This document shows positions 22,203 through 33,816 of a stretch of DNA of 64,000 nucleotides, piece by piece. A model generated the notes under the pieces. That model ran no database searches. It saw nothing but the letters and a program-made list of their open reading frames with translations, and was not told where the DNA came from. Each line of letters starts with the position of its first letter. The first letter of the stretch is position 1. The DNA comes from Aureobasidium sp. EXF-3400 (Eukaryota > Ascomycota > Dothideomycetes > Dothideales > Saccotheciaceae), in contig SWBL01000042.1 in assembly GCA_024195585.1 (NCBI GenBank), positions 124,001 through 188,000 of the forward strand, written 5' to 3'. The translations under genes were made by a program, and so were the position numbers.

Positions 22203-22950
22203 GCCATTTGCTGCTCTTCAAGAGGTCAGAAAAAGAGGGCAAAAGTGGTGGTGATGATTTTTGCATTGAAGCCTGCAAATGGGCATATATCCGGGGTTTA
22301 GCCGGCTACCGGAGTGCCAAGAGTTCCACTCAACATGGTCGAACATCTGCACTTGCCTGTTGGACAAGGCAAGAGTCACACAGGATCAACTATACTTACT
22401 TACCCCTTGCCATGCCTGATAGAGACCTTTTGTCGAGACTAGAACATTGGTCGGAAAGATCCAAGACCGGATCAGATATGAACTTCATGCCATCACGGTC
22501 AATATCTCGCCAGAACGGAGACTCGCAGCAATCACCGCATGTTCTCCGCTCTGACCTGATGAATACTCCTTTCGATAAGTGTGCAGTTTCCCAATCAGCA
22601 AATGCCATTAAATGTCTTAGTTCTCGCTCTTGTGGTGTTTAATATCTAGTAACAGGTGAGGTAAGAGACATAAGCGACGATACACTGACTTCAAAGAAGT
22701 CGAGATAGCTCTTCCAAACATGGTAGTCGTGCCCAGGTTTGTCAGCTGTCACACCATGATGTGTCTACAAGCAGCTGCATCCGATGAAGGATCAGTTGTT
22801 AGATTAATCTAAATGAGTCAGCAGAGCACGGGCTATGCTTGCCTACGAGTATTGGCTTGATGCCTGTTCCTATCTTCTTTTCTTACTCTTCAATTTGTAC
22901 GGCACACCAAGAAGCTGAGCGCAAGTATCATTCAAACCAACAAATGAACA
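22203..22950. other. Intergenic region between tRNA-Pro and the small F-box gene
   Basis: About 750 bp with only short frames that lack coding character. A palindrome-like CCGGGGTTTAGCCGGC sits at about 22291-22306. Nothing else is recognised. Confidence 0.4.
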
Positions 22951-23475
22951 ATGAGACTTAGATCAGGACTTGTGACAGGTCCTCCAGGGCCCGCACAAAC
23001 AGAGGCCCAGCAACCTACCATATCCAACAACAAGCCCAAGTGGCCCATTAGAGACGCGACTTTCTTTTGGCCTCCGGACGTGGCAATCGTCATCCGCCGT
23101 CGCTGCGGTGTAGAGAGCGACAACGAGGATGTCCCTCACATGCCCGGCCATTACACACGAAGACAAATCCTAAAGAAACCAATACTGTCGACGTCGTCGA
23201 AGCTTTTCACCACCCTTCCGTACGAACTTGTATACAAAATCTTGGGCTTCATGCAGCCAAAGGAATATACAGGACTTACTTGTACTTGCCGACTCGCCTT
23301 CCACCTCACGAACACTCAAGTCGAAACCGAGCGACCTGGTCTAGGTAGAGAGTACAAGATGTTCGTCAGCTATACCGGTATTTACACCGCATTGCAAGAG
23401 GTTGAAGCTAAGCGAGAACGCGATGGCAACCCTTTGTGTTATCCCCCTCTTCTGGAGGAGGAACCCGATTTGTGA
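22951..23475 (+). CDS. Small F-box protein
   Basis: Single exon, 174 residues, ATG at 22951. The N-terminus is basic, with a Pro-rich patch. Residues about 88-125 read LFTTLPYELVYKILGFMQ followed by TGLTCTCRLAFHL, a clear F-box pattern (LPxELxxxIL, then L-x-C-R). There is no recognisable substrate domain after it, only about 50 charged residues. It could be an F-box adaptor or a short member of the expanded fungal F-box family. A foldback element lies about 150 bp downstream. Confidence 0.65.
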   Translation: MRLRSGLVTGPPGPAQTEAQQPTISNNKPKWPIRDATFFWPPDVAIVIRRRCGVESDNEDVPHMPGHYTRRQILKKPILSTSSKLFTTLPYELVYKILGFMQPKEYTGLTCTCRLAFHLTNTQVETERPGLGREYKMFVSYTGIYTALQEVEAKRERDGNPLCYPPLLEEEPDL

Positions 23476-23626
23476 AGATTTGGGCTGGTTGTGAGGTCTT
23501 GTGGCTGGAAAGAATACGAACTCGAAAAATCACTCTTGTTTGGTCAGTCAGTATACTCATCAGACATACCATATGTATGTCACACGTTCCGTTGAACATA
23601 TCAGGGTCTACTCTATCTGCTACTAC

Positions 23627-23813
23627 TCTCCCCTTATACTGAAGTATGTGATGCGCATAGCGATAGAAATGCACAATAGTAACAGCAATCAAGACAGTAT
23701 CCACTGAGAAGCAACAAATTGTCGACTCTCAATAGACACGCCTCTACCTCGAAGACAATTATGCCTTTTGATAGTCTCCATCTTGTCCTTGGCTATAGTC
23801 GCAATCGGTGGAG
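23627..23813. mobile_element. Foldback/MITE element copy 3
   Basis: Core 23660-23775 with ends gcgatagaaatgcacaatag and aattatgccttttgatag. Reverse-complemented, it aligns over its whole length with copy 5 at 48.9 kb, including the internal TCCACTGAGAA block and the outer CTCTCCCCTTATACTG arm. It therefore lies in the opposite orientation to copy 5. Confidence 0.75.
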
Positions 23814-24027
23814 TTACAGAATCTATCATACAGGGAGGACAGATGATCAAAACGCTGGCACTCACATTTGGAACTTTCAAGGGAGTATTCATTTTGGAAA
23901 AATCGACTTCATGATGATTACAGATAAGAATACATTAGATATAAGAGAGATACGAAATATGTCATCAAAGACCAATCAACCCCGATTGAGTCTCTGGAAG
24001 AAAATCACCCCAAGATAAGAGATGCAT

Positions 24028-24999
24028 TTAAACAGCAAGAGGCATAATCTCAACAACAGCGGGGCCAGCAACAGTGTTGTCATCGGAGACAGCAGTGGAG
24101 TTGGTGGTCAAGATAGCGAACGACTCGCCAGCAGGGCCATCAATGCTAACAGGGACTCTGACAGTGATCATGCAGTCCTGGACAATGGCAGCTGAGAACA
24201 TGGTGCCAGTTGCCAGAGGGAAGGCAACGAACAGAGGACCAGCAGGGACCTTCATGTCAGCGGCGACCTCGAAGGTGATGAACTCGCCCTGCATGACGGG
24301 CATGGTGACGTTCTTGGCCACGCTGAGTGTGGGGAAGGCCTTGACGGGGAGCATAGGGTTGGAAGCAGGGCAAGACTTGATGAAGGGAGCGGCAAGCGAG
24401 TAGACCTGGTCGAAGTCGAGGGGAACGTCGAAAGGCTGGGGGAAGGGCGACTCATCGATGTTGCCGCGGATGAAGGCGTCGTGGCGGGCTTCGACGGTCA
24501 GAATGCTGCCGGCTGCGGTGAGGTAGGCCTTGTTGGTGATGAGAGCGGCGGCGCCGAGGTAGGCGCTCACACCGACACCCTCGATGATGGATGCGGTGGC
24601 CAGGAAGGATGCAGGAGTGAGGTTGCCAAAGTCGTATGTGCACTCTTCGACGGGTGTGACGCCAGCTCCCTTCAGGGCGGTGGTCAAGAAGTCGACGTGG
24701 GTCTGCTCATCGCGGGCAATCATTTGGAGGTTCTTGTAGAAGTCGGTCTCGTTGAAGCCTGCAGCAGCGAAGTCTTGTGCGGTGAAGTTGGCAAGTGCCT
24801 CGCGGTAGAAGGTGGCCTCGAGGTGCTCAAGGGTCAGGGCGTAGTTCAGGATAGTGCTGCAACAGTTAGTCAAGAGCTCACTGATATCTTCAATCGATGT
24901 TTCTTACCCATCAATGTCAGAGCTCTGGCGCTTGACGAGAGCAGGTGCAGCAGAAGCTGCGGTGGCCAGGACGGCGGTGCTGATGATTGAGGCCTTCAT
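24028..24999 (-). CDS. Secreted ferritin-like domain protein (Ferritin_2/Rds1-like)
   Basis: Exons 24908-24999 and 24028-24856 with a 51-nt intron (GTAAGA donor, CTAAC branch, TTGCAG acceptor), about 306 residues. The start MKASIISTAVLATAASAAPA is a good signal peptide, followed by a KR site. Residues about 30-190 form the ferritin-like helical bundle, with LTLEHLEATFYREAL and MIARDEQTHVDFL carrying E and ExxH-type metal ligands, then VEARHDAFIRG. This matches the fungal Ferritin_2 family that includes the stress-induced Rds1. The C-terminal 100 residues form a beta-rich tail. A TATA box precedes the gene. Extracellular or cell-wall location is inferred from the signal peptide. Confidence 0.88.
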
Positions 25000-25102
25000 T
25001 GTGAATTGGAGGAGATGTTTGAAGGGATTTGAAGGTAAGGATAGTAGTAAAGCTGTGAATGTAACTGAGCTGGATGATCAACAAGATGAGGGCGAGCTCT
25101 AT

Positions 25103-25112
25103 GTTTATATAG
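25103..25112 (-). promoter_or_regulatory. TATA box of the ferritin-like gene
   Basis: CTATATAAAC on the minus strand, about 105 nt upstream of the ATG, followed by a pyrimidine-containing leader. A TATA promoter fits a strongly regulated gene. Confidence 0.6.
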
Positions 25113-25339
25113 CTACGCTCTCGCCCTGGCAGTCCAAAACATAACAGCGATCGACCATTCCTCCAAGAGAGCCTCAGGCCGTTTTCCATAGCTTTTTGTC
25201 ATTCTTGGAGCAAGATGTTGTGACGGTGATAAGCCACCCACGCTTTTGTGTCTCAGAACGGGAAGTGTCAACATAATTTATTGGCCCGGTTGAATTTTGA
25301 GGGTCATGCGCCAATTCAAAGTTAAGGTAGTTCTTAAGG

Positions 25340-25876
25340 TTAAATACGATCAGCAAACGGCGCATACAAGTTGGAGATGATCGGGCTTAGTGGCAGTTCT
25401 GCCAACCATGAACTCTGGCTGATTGACTCAGATAAGATCGTATCTCGGATTGATTTTAATCCTGCGGTTGGCCATAGGGTCTGGAAGTCATAGCTTCCAT
25501 TGTCGATGCTCCAGTCTAGCAGCGGCCAAGAAGGTTTAACGTTGTTGTTAAATGGCGGACGAACGATGCGATGAAGAAGCTGGAGAAACGACGTCAATCC
25601 GGGTGCGCCGGAAAGTGAGTCCAAACGTTGCAAGCAGGTACAACATTGGTCAATAGCTTCGTGGAGCTCAAGGACCAGAGGAATACAGCTCTGCGACGCG
25701 CTCAGATGGCGGCGATTGAGTGCAGCACAATCAACAGTGGTTAGATTTGATTGTATAGATCTGCAGAGGCAGAGCTCCAGGCTCGACGCTACACATGTCG
25801 TGGCATGATTTTGAGTTCCATAAGCTCCGCAGGCAGGGTCCGTGGAGCAAGCTTGCCTTGTACGAGCTACGAGCAC
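25340..25876 (-). CDS. Uncertain reading frame, possibly a gene remnant
   Basis: A 178-codon open frame on the minus strand. It is Cys- and Leu-rich in the first half (SSLELCLCRSIQSNL, LHEAIDQCCTCLQRLDSL) and faintly resembles the helical C-terminal part of fungal Zn2Cys6 regulators of the AflR type. There is no DNA-binding domain upstream: the adjoining 300 bp on the same strand show no continuation. It may be chance, an unrecognised spliced gene or the remains of one. I do not assign a function. Confidence 0.25.
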   Translation of the reverse strand: MLVARTRQACSTDPACGAYGTQNHATTCVASSLELCLCRSIQSNLTTVDCAALNRRHLSASQSCIPLVLELHEAIDQCCTCLQRLDSLSGAPGLTSFLQLLHRIVRPPFNNNVKPSWPLLDWSIDNGSYDFQTLWPTAGLKSIRDTILSESISQSSWLAELPLSPIISNLYAPFADRI

Positions 25877-27799
25877 ACCGCTAGTGAACCTGTCTGAGCG
25901 GGTGCATGACGATCAAATTTGAGGCACGACGGAAGTGGAAGAGCGAGAGAAACGGGGAACGAAATACGCAGCGCTTTCTGGTGCGTAACAGACCCCATGT
26001 CTTGAGGAAGCTTCATCGCCGGCCAACGGTCGAAGGAGTCTGTGCTGTGCCTCGGGGACTTTGGAATTCTCATGACGTGCGAGGCTCCTTACAATTCCCA
26101 TGTTCAGCAGCACAGCTTCTCTTTTTGTCATTTCCATTTTTATTTCCATAGTTGAATGTCACTTGCTTGCGTGGCCTGTAGTTGTTTGACTCTTTCTCGA
26201 ACCATGCCTCCGAGGACATTAACAATCCATCTCTGTCCATAGCCGTCTCCCGAGCGCTTCACACCCTCGTTCTTGTCAAGAGGCTAGATGTTGCATTGTC
26301 ATCGAATCCAAAGACATTGGCTCGAGTCTCAAAGTCTCCAGCTCTTGAGCTTGTGAAGGATTTACCCTGGACATGGCTACCATAAAAGTCAAAAGCGTAA
26401 CTCGTGCAATTCAGTCACTATACCAGGACTTGTGCGTGAGAGAAAGGAGGAAGTAGGACAATTCAGGATAAAAGATGCTCAAACATAAGCAAGGCAGAGG
26501 AGACCGAAACTCTTTCACTTTAGGTCCGTGAGCGCAAGCACCTGCGCCTCCGACTTCAGATCATGACACACGAGCTCAACTACATACACTTGCACAGGTG
26601 CTCGTTTCTCTAGGTCTATCTCAGATCTTGGTCATATCGTTCTCGCACACACCTTCATTGAGCCCTAGACCAGCCCCCCCTGGCACTTGGTAAACATCTG
26701 TTGCTAATTACATCCAGTGCGCACGACACATCGTTTCTGAACCTGAAGCGCGCTCGGCGCAATATTCTGGACCGCCTCGACAGATGTATAAACATACGAT
26801 CCATTCGCGATCACACCTCCAACTCAAGAAACTCTTCTTCGATCCCCAGCTGTTGCAGCAGCCAGAAAAGACCAATGAAAAGAAAAAGAAGTATTCGCGT
26901 CAGCTCGAGGTAGTGCAATACAAGCGACACTGTGCCAGAAGATGGTGAGCAAGCCCAGAGCATCTTCCAGCCTCTGTTCCAAAAAGAAGAATAATCATTG
27001 AAGACGGCCCGTAGACCGGTCACAGCGATTAAACTATGAAGAACAGATACTACACTTGATCTAAGCAATAAATTGCAAGAGACTTGAAGAGGAAAGAAGA
27101 GAGGAAAGAGCGAGGAAGAGGAGGCAGCTTATATAGTAGTGAGAGCAGGACACGGATTATGTAAGCATGTTTATGTTGTTTGGCTGGCAGGAGCCTTCCG
27201 CGGTCTTCTAGGGCCTTCCAGAGGGCTCTTGAAATCTCTCACTCAAGTGATTGTGAGACTGTGTTGTGTTTGCTGTTTGTTTGGTGGGATTGCAAACGGT
27301 ATCAATCTGATAGGTGAAGTGGTAACCCTGTCTTCGGGTCCAAGATTAGTACTTCTACTCGAGTCGTAAAACTTCAAGTGGATTCTTGATGAGATATTGA
27401 TCAATGCCGTAAATTGACAGTGATCAAATCCCAAGTCTCTCTGAGTACGGGTTTGCGGCTGACAGTCGCGAGTGAATAGTGGTTTGCTGCAAGGTTGAAT
27501 TTGCTAGAGAAGCCAATGATCTTGTAGCCTGGATAGAGGGGTTGCAGAACTGTCAAAACACGATTGATCTAAAAGTAGAAATGAAAACAGAGTGTATAGT
27601 AACAACATGTACACGTGGATATCTCTTCTCTCATGACTCTTGAACCACAAAGCAAAAACTCCCAACCCTTCCAATACCCAGAAACAACCAAACCCACCAC
27701 CAAAGAACGGAAGGACAAGAAAGATCATCCACAACATCAAACCCAACTGACAATACGAAAAAGACATCCGGCGAGGAAGGCAAGAAGACCAACCCTCTC
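25877..27799. other. Gene-poor stretch
   Basis: Nearly 2 kb without a credible protein gene on either strand. Frames are short, lack ATG starts or are AT-biased. The only structured signal is the TATA-like site and CT-rich leader on the minus strand near 27.1 kb. 27640-27799 is A/C-rich 3' flank of SMC2. Confidence 0.4.
27129..27137 (-). promoter_or_regulatory. TATA-like element with CT-rich leader, no clear gene downstream
   Basis: CTATATAAG on the minus strand is followed by about 45 nt of CT-rich leader (CTCCTCTTCCTCGCTC and onward), the normal look of a fungal promoter. The first ATG downstream on that strand opens only about 31 codons, so a non-coding or tiny-peptide transcript is possible. 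Confidence 0.3.
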
Positions 27800-30700
27800 T
27801 TACTTCAAATCCCCTGGCGTAAGCACCTGTACCACCGACGTACCATCCGAGAACCTTGTCTTGAAGATCTTGTTGGCATTCTGGAACATGCCGTCTTTCA
27901 AACTGACGACAATGAACTGACTGCCCTTGAACCTTGTCTTGATCAAGCGACCAATATTTTGTGTGTGCGAAAGATCCAACGCGGCATCGACTTCGTCAAG
28001 AATGTACATGGGTGCAGGCGAATATTGCAACAGAGCGAGGATGAGCGAGAGAGCAATAAGCGAACGTTGTCCACCAGAAAGCTCAGTCAGAGATTGTTTC
28101 CACACTTTGCCCAGGCAGACCTTGACCTCCAGACCCTTGGAGATGTCGCCGCTGTCCTCTGGTGGATCGAGCTTTGCTGTGTTGCCACCTGGTAGCAGAT
28201 CGTTGAAGATGTTGCCAAAGTCGACGTTGACTTTGCTCCAAGTCTTGTGCAAGGCTTCTTTCTTGTACTCGTCCAATTGAGCAATGGTTTCCTCGATCTT
28301 CTTCTTGTCACGGATGACTGTGCGCATCATGTTCTTCAGGGATGCTTCCTTCTTCTCAACACTGTCGATCATGTTCATGACCTTAGGGTTGATCTTCTTC
28401 TTCATGCCTTGGAAGCGTTCGCTTAGGCCAGCAAGCGAGCGTTTGCTCTCTGCCATGTTCATACCGTTGAAGTCGTATGGAGTGTTGGGTCGGCCGAAAG
28501 AGTCGACTTCGTCAGCGATCCATTCGTGTTCCTTCTCCATGGTTTGTAATGTTTGATTGGCCGCTTGCTGTTGCTTTGCAAAGTTCTCGATCTGGTGACC
28601 AAGCTTCTGTGCCTCAAGCGCTTCCTCTGTGATTTGTGCGGATTTGGATCGTGAGGCAGCTTCGAGATCTGCGAGCTCGGTATCGTAACCAGAGAGTTTC
28701 TTTCGCTCATCATCCAATTGTGCTTGGGCGTAGTCGTGTGCGTTCTTGACAGCTTGTCCTTCAGTCATCAATGACTTCAGCTCTTCTTGTTGCGTCTTGA
28801 GATTAACTTCTGCATCCTGGAACTGCTCTTGAGCGGCTGCAAGATCGCTGCCACATTGCTCTGCCTCAAGCATGGCATCTCTCACTTCTTGCTGTAAAGG
28901 CCTGATCGAAGCAGAATTCTTGCTGAGTGACTTCTTGAGTTTGTCAAGCGCCGTTTGGAGTTCGACAAGCTTGCTATCCTTGTTATTGTTGAAGTCATGC
29001 ATATCCTTTTCGATGCGTTTAACCTCTTTTGCTGCCTCATCTTGGCGTACTTTGGCTTCGACAATGCTTTGTTTAAGCTCAACAATACCGGCTTTGGTGT
29101 CAGCAATGGCTTGAATGATCTGTGTACTTATGTCAGTAGAGAGTCCATGATCATTACTCGAATGATGACTTACCGAGGACGACGAGTTGCCGTTGATTTG
29201 CTGCTCAGCAAGCGAGATCTCATGGCTCTTGAGATCGAACTTTTGCTTCAAGCTCCTCGCAGCATCGAGCTTCTGCTTCTCTTGTGCCATAATGGATTGT
29301 AGTTGATGCAGAGCCGCCTGTCTTGAGTCGAGTTCTCGTGTGATTTCGTTCAATTGCTGAAGAGTGACCAGTACACCGCTTGTCTTCGGTGAGCTACCAC
29401 CAGACAGAGTACCGGAAGGATCGTAAACATCACCCTCCAGTGTGACACTCTTCATGCGAACAGCAGGGTCGAAGGTGACCTTCTTGGCAGTTGCAGCATC
29501 CTCGCAAATGAGTGTGTTTCCGAACACGTACTCCATTGCGGCGTTGACCTCGTCCTCGTATCCAATTAGGTTGAGCGCAAGATCGCATTTGTTGTTTGAC
29601 ATGTTTCTGGCAGCACCAATTTTCTGCGATCAATTAGTACCATGGTTTTCCAAAGCGTGTACGACTCAGAATTACCTCAGAAGCAGCGCGGAAGGCAGAG
29701 ATTTTGTTTAACGGAATAATCGTCACTCTCTTCTTCAACTTGCCGTTTTGCAGTAGCTGTGTACCAGTCTGAGCTGTATCAACTACAACGTTGTACAAGC
29801 GACCTCCAGCGCAAATCTCAAGAGCTGTGCCTGCTTGTGTGAAGTTTTTGTCCAAATTGAACAGCTGTGCCACCAAGCCCTTGACCTTTGAACGATCGAA
29901 ATTAGGTGTTGGATCGCTGTAGCTAAAGTCAATGTTCGCTACTCTTCTCTTTAGACCATCGGCCTGCTCTTTCAATTCTCGGATACGTTGTTGTAGCTGA
30001 GATTGTTCTTTGCGCATAGCCTCTTCACGTCCAGACTCGTAGCCGATCTTTGCGAGCTCAGCCTCCAGCTCCCTTGCCTGAGAGCGAAGGCCATCGAGTG
30101 ATTTCAACAGGCCAGCGTTCTCCTTTTCTGCCTTTTTGGCACGAGGCTCATCTTCCTTCAGGCGTTTTTCCAGATGCGAAATTTTGAGTTTTGCTTGTTC
30201 TTGTTCGGTTGACGCAGCACTCAGTCGGTTGCGGGCGTCCTGAAGTTGGCCTTGGTATCCACCTTCCTGACCTTCCTTGGATGCGACACCTGTTTGTAAT
30301 GTCTGGAGAAGTTCCTCTTTTTGCTCGACCTCTGCTGTCTGCTTCTGAAGCTCGGCGTTGGCAGCATCGTAACGTTCCTGGAGTTGCTTGTGTAGGTGGG
30401 ACTTTTGTTCGAGCTGTTTGCTCAATTCTTGCACGGTTGCCTGGCTCTTTGCGCGGTTCTCGCTCTCCTCAGCCATGCTTGACTTCTTCAGATCCAAGAC
30501 TGTGGTCAATCTGACCAACTCATGAGAGTGTTCCTTGACTTTGTCCTCCAGTGCCTGGAATTTACCACCCTTTCTCAACTCCTTATCTCGTGCAGCTTTG
30601 ACCTTGTCCATATCTTCCTGCAGGAAGGCGATCTCGTTCTTCAGCTTCTCGGCGTTGCTCTCCAGGAACATGGCTCTCTGTCTCTTGTCGTTAAGATCCT

Positions 30701-31503
30701 TTTCGCTCATGCGAAGCTTCTCCTTGCTCTTGAGATAATCATATGCCACAACAAGTCGTGTCAGGCGCTCCAAGTCATTCTGCGTTTGTTGGAAGTCGAG
30801 GAAGGCTCGTTTTTCTTGTCGCAATTTGTCCAGCTTGGGCTCAATTTCGTCTCGCAGGAGCTCCATAATCTCTTGTACCTTCATTTCTTTCTTTGCCATG
30901 GTACGGAAAGCTTTGTCTCTGCGATCCTCAAACATACGTGTGCCTGCAGCCTCCTCGACCATTCCAAGAATTTCCTCCTTCTTCATGTTCAGGACTTTGG
31001 TGATGCGCCCCTGCATAATCAAGAAATTGGGATTGTTGATGTTGAGTTGGACGGATTGGAAAAGGTTCTGTACGGTGGTTTGCTGAGCACGGTGGCCGTT
31101 GATGAGGTATTTGGAAGTGCCACCGAGGACGATTTGGCGAGTGACGGAAATGGTAGGGTAGTCCTCAAAACCGATGGGCGACTTTGCCTTGTCCTTGTTG
31201 TCAAAGACGATGGTCACCGAGGCTTTTGTGACACCGGCCTGACCGCGCTTGTAGATGAGGTCCTGCAGGTTCTGGGCGCGGACGGTCGTCATGTTGGTGA
31301 TACCGAGAACGAAACATATCGAGTCGAGGATGTTGGACTTGCCACTACCGTTCAGGCCGGTGATGGAGTTGAAGCTCTCGTCCCTTTGCGCAAGTCAGTC
31401 GTCTGTCAGTACAGGAAGCGTACAGGAACACGCACCAGCCAGAGATGACGGTGCGGACGGCATACGACTTGAAGCCGTCGATGATGACTTCGATGACCCT
31501 CAT
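27800..31503 (-). CDS. SMC2: Condensin ATPase SMC2
   Basis: Four exons (31436-31503, 29676-31383, 29174-29623, 27800-29119) give about 1181 residues, the usual SMC2 length. The Walker A motif GLNGSGKSN is at residues 32-40, right after the first splice junction. A coiled coil follows, then the hinge region (around KGLVAQLF and ICAGGRLYNVVVD), a second coiled coil, the ABC signature LSGGQRSL and Walker B PMYILDEVDAALD. With SMC4 and the kleisin BRN1 (5.5-8.0 kb) it forms the condensin ring that compacts chromosomes by ATP-driven loop extrusion. The introns are 52, 52 and 54 nt. The 54-nt intron (29120-29173) is in frame without a stop. The gene lies about 240 bp downstream of the GDI stop codon on the same strand. 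Confidence 0.95.
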
Positions 31504-31741
31504 CTTGTCGTTGCTGGCGCTGGGCCACTGCGTGTATGTTGTATGGTCGTCAAGAGTGTTTTCTGCGACGGGCTTGTTTACGATCACTTTGTTTACCACC
31601 GACGCCCGACGGGCAGCTGCAGCCGACCGAACCCCTCCCGAAGCTTCATCACATGTCAAACATGCAATTAATTCGAGAAAAGAAAAAACAAATATAACAT
31701 TCACGCTGGTGACTGTTTGCTCTCTAAGTGACTGCACTCCA

Positions 31742-33520
31742 TTACTCCTCAGCAACCAGGTTCTGTCCCTCGCGCAGACCCTCAACCACCAACTCGTGGC
31801 CCTCTGCTCTTCGGTAGATGTCACGAATGTCGTCTGTGCAGCCGTGTTAGCATACTCGCAACTCATTGATTCCAGAATCATCTTACCTGTGGTGGTCTCG
31901 AAGTGACTGGTTGCGTCGTAGCTTCTCGAGATGAAGATGTTGTCGTTCTCTCCGCTCTCAAGAGGCTCGTAAATGGGGATGGGAGGTCCCATGAACTTCT
32001 CCTCGATCTTGCCGAGACGATCGAATCCAGCCTGCAGCTCGAGGTGGTGGTTGCTGTCGCCCTCGGCAATGGTTGAGACAATAGCAATGTAGTAGCCCTT
32101 GGGAGCTACGTTGTGTGCCCACGAAACCATGGCAACGTACACGTCTGTTACTTGTCAGCTCTGTGGTTGACTTGCCATAGTTTTCTCATCGACTTACCGT
32201 GCTTTCTGCCAATCTGCGACTGAGGGATGATAAGCTGGACAGAGTCCGAGTTGTCGGTCTTGTCGATGGGGTGGTTCAGAATGCAGATAGCCTTCAACAG
32301 GTGACCAACGGGCTTGACCTTGTTGGGGAAGTACGAGGGGTCTGCCAGGATCTTGCTGCACTTTGTTGTGAAGGTCATGCCCTCACCCTCCGCATCACGC
32401 TCCTTCATAGTTGCCTTGATACCGACAGCCTTGCCATTCTCGTAAAGCACTTCGTCGACATCAGTGTTGAGCATGTAGGTTCCGCCGTAGATGGCACTGA
32501 GACGAGCGAAGCCCTGAGGAAGTTCGCCCAGACCGTAAAGAGGGTAGATGTAGGGTGACTTTCCGTATCTGGCCATCGAGTTGACGTAGAGTCTGATACG
32601 CTCGATGGCTTCCTTGGCAGCACCCTTCTGGTTGATGTAGTCATCGGTTGTGTACAGAGCCATGCTGTGACCGATGAAATCTCTTGTTGATGCCTCGAGA
32701 CCGAATTTGTCGTAAACCTCCTTCATGGTGGACTGGTTCAAGTTCATGCCTATCCCAGATGTCAGCCTGTGGTCCATTCCGCCAGACATGTTGTAACGCA
32801 CCATTGTGAGTGGCCGGGTCCTCCTCCTTGTATGCGCCAACGAACTCCAGGAACTTCTTTGCTCTTCTCTTCTCGAAAAGACCCATCAGGGGACTGCGGA
32901 GAGCCTCTGCGGCATCCGAGGGGACCTTTGCGACGTTGGCTTTGTTTCCAGCGCCAGTCTGGACGTAACTGCCAGCGATCTGCTTAAATTCGAGGTATCT
33001 GGTGACATCGGTCGAGACAAGAATGTTGGTGAGTTCTCCGTTGGACATGAGGAGCTTGGGAACAAGGTCGATGTTCCAGTCGTTGGGGCGGCCGTACTTC
33101 TTCCATGGCTCGCTGCCGTTGTCGTTGCCGTACTTCTTGAAGAGCTGCGATAACAGAATAAGTAAAGTGTGGTGAAAGCATGGTCGAAGGAATCATACGG
33201 CTTCGATGTTGATGGATGCAGCCTCACTGCGCCGCGGTTAGCATGGTAGATCATAAGGGAGAGGAGGAGGGGTACACACCCGCCGTAGTGGTCGTTGCGG
33301 TCGATGTGCAGCACCTTCTTGCCCTTGACACTCAGCACACTGTCGGCTGGTTAGCTTCTCTTCCCACATCGCACTGTCCATGACTTCTCACCCAGAGAGC
33401 ACACATTCGGTAAGACCTTCATGGCCATGGTTAGCTCTGTTGACCGCTACAGGGCGAGTGCGGGGTTACCATACCTGTGCCAAGCACAACGACATCGTAC
33501 TCGGGGGCGATATCCTCCAT
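31742..33520 (-). CDS. GDI1: Rab GDP-dissociation inhibitor
   Basis: Eight exons: 33475-33520, 33392-33416, 33280-33339, 33199-33226, 32802-33144, 32198-32749, 31887-32144 and 31742-31833. Together they encode about 467 residues. The start MEDIAPEYDVVVLGTGLTEC is the GDI/REP Rossmann-like entry. It is followed by SVKGKKVLHIDRNDHYGG, and by the Rab-binding and isoprenoid-pocket regions ending in SRSYDATSHFETTTDDI. GDI extracts prenylated GDP-bound Rab/Ypt proteins from membranes and recycles them through the cytosol. All introns are 52-58 nt, with GT donors and AG acceptors; one coding exon is only 25 nt. Intron density is by far the highest in the window and is concentrated at the 5' end. Confidence 0.95.
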
Positions 33521-33816
33521 GTTTGTTATGAGATGGGGTATCAAAGACTACAGTGTTTGGGGGAAAGAAACAAGACAATCGGACGGTAAATGGTGGTAGA
33601 AAGTTGTCTGGAAGAGAGCGAGGCGGGAAGCTCGTCTAGTGACGTTGGTTTGTTTCGAGAGATTAACAGGGGCTTGGCCAAAGCCTCCGCCTGCAATAAA
33701 CTACTGCCATTTATTTGACCTTTATATTGACTTTTGAATCCATTCATTTTCCTTAAATTTTGTTGTACAACTTGTCATAATACACTCGGTTAAGATATAG
33801 ATACAGGGGGTTGTTT

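Noticed and set aside
22142..22642. 166-codon frame beginning inside tRNA-Pro
   Set aside because: It overlaps the tRNA and has no coding character.
30522..31448. 308-codon open frame antisense to SMC2
   Set aside because: It lies fully opposite a confident SMC2 exon, and its Leu/Val-rich composition is what the complement of a Glu/Lys-rich coiled coil gives.
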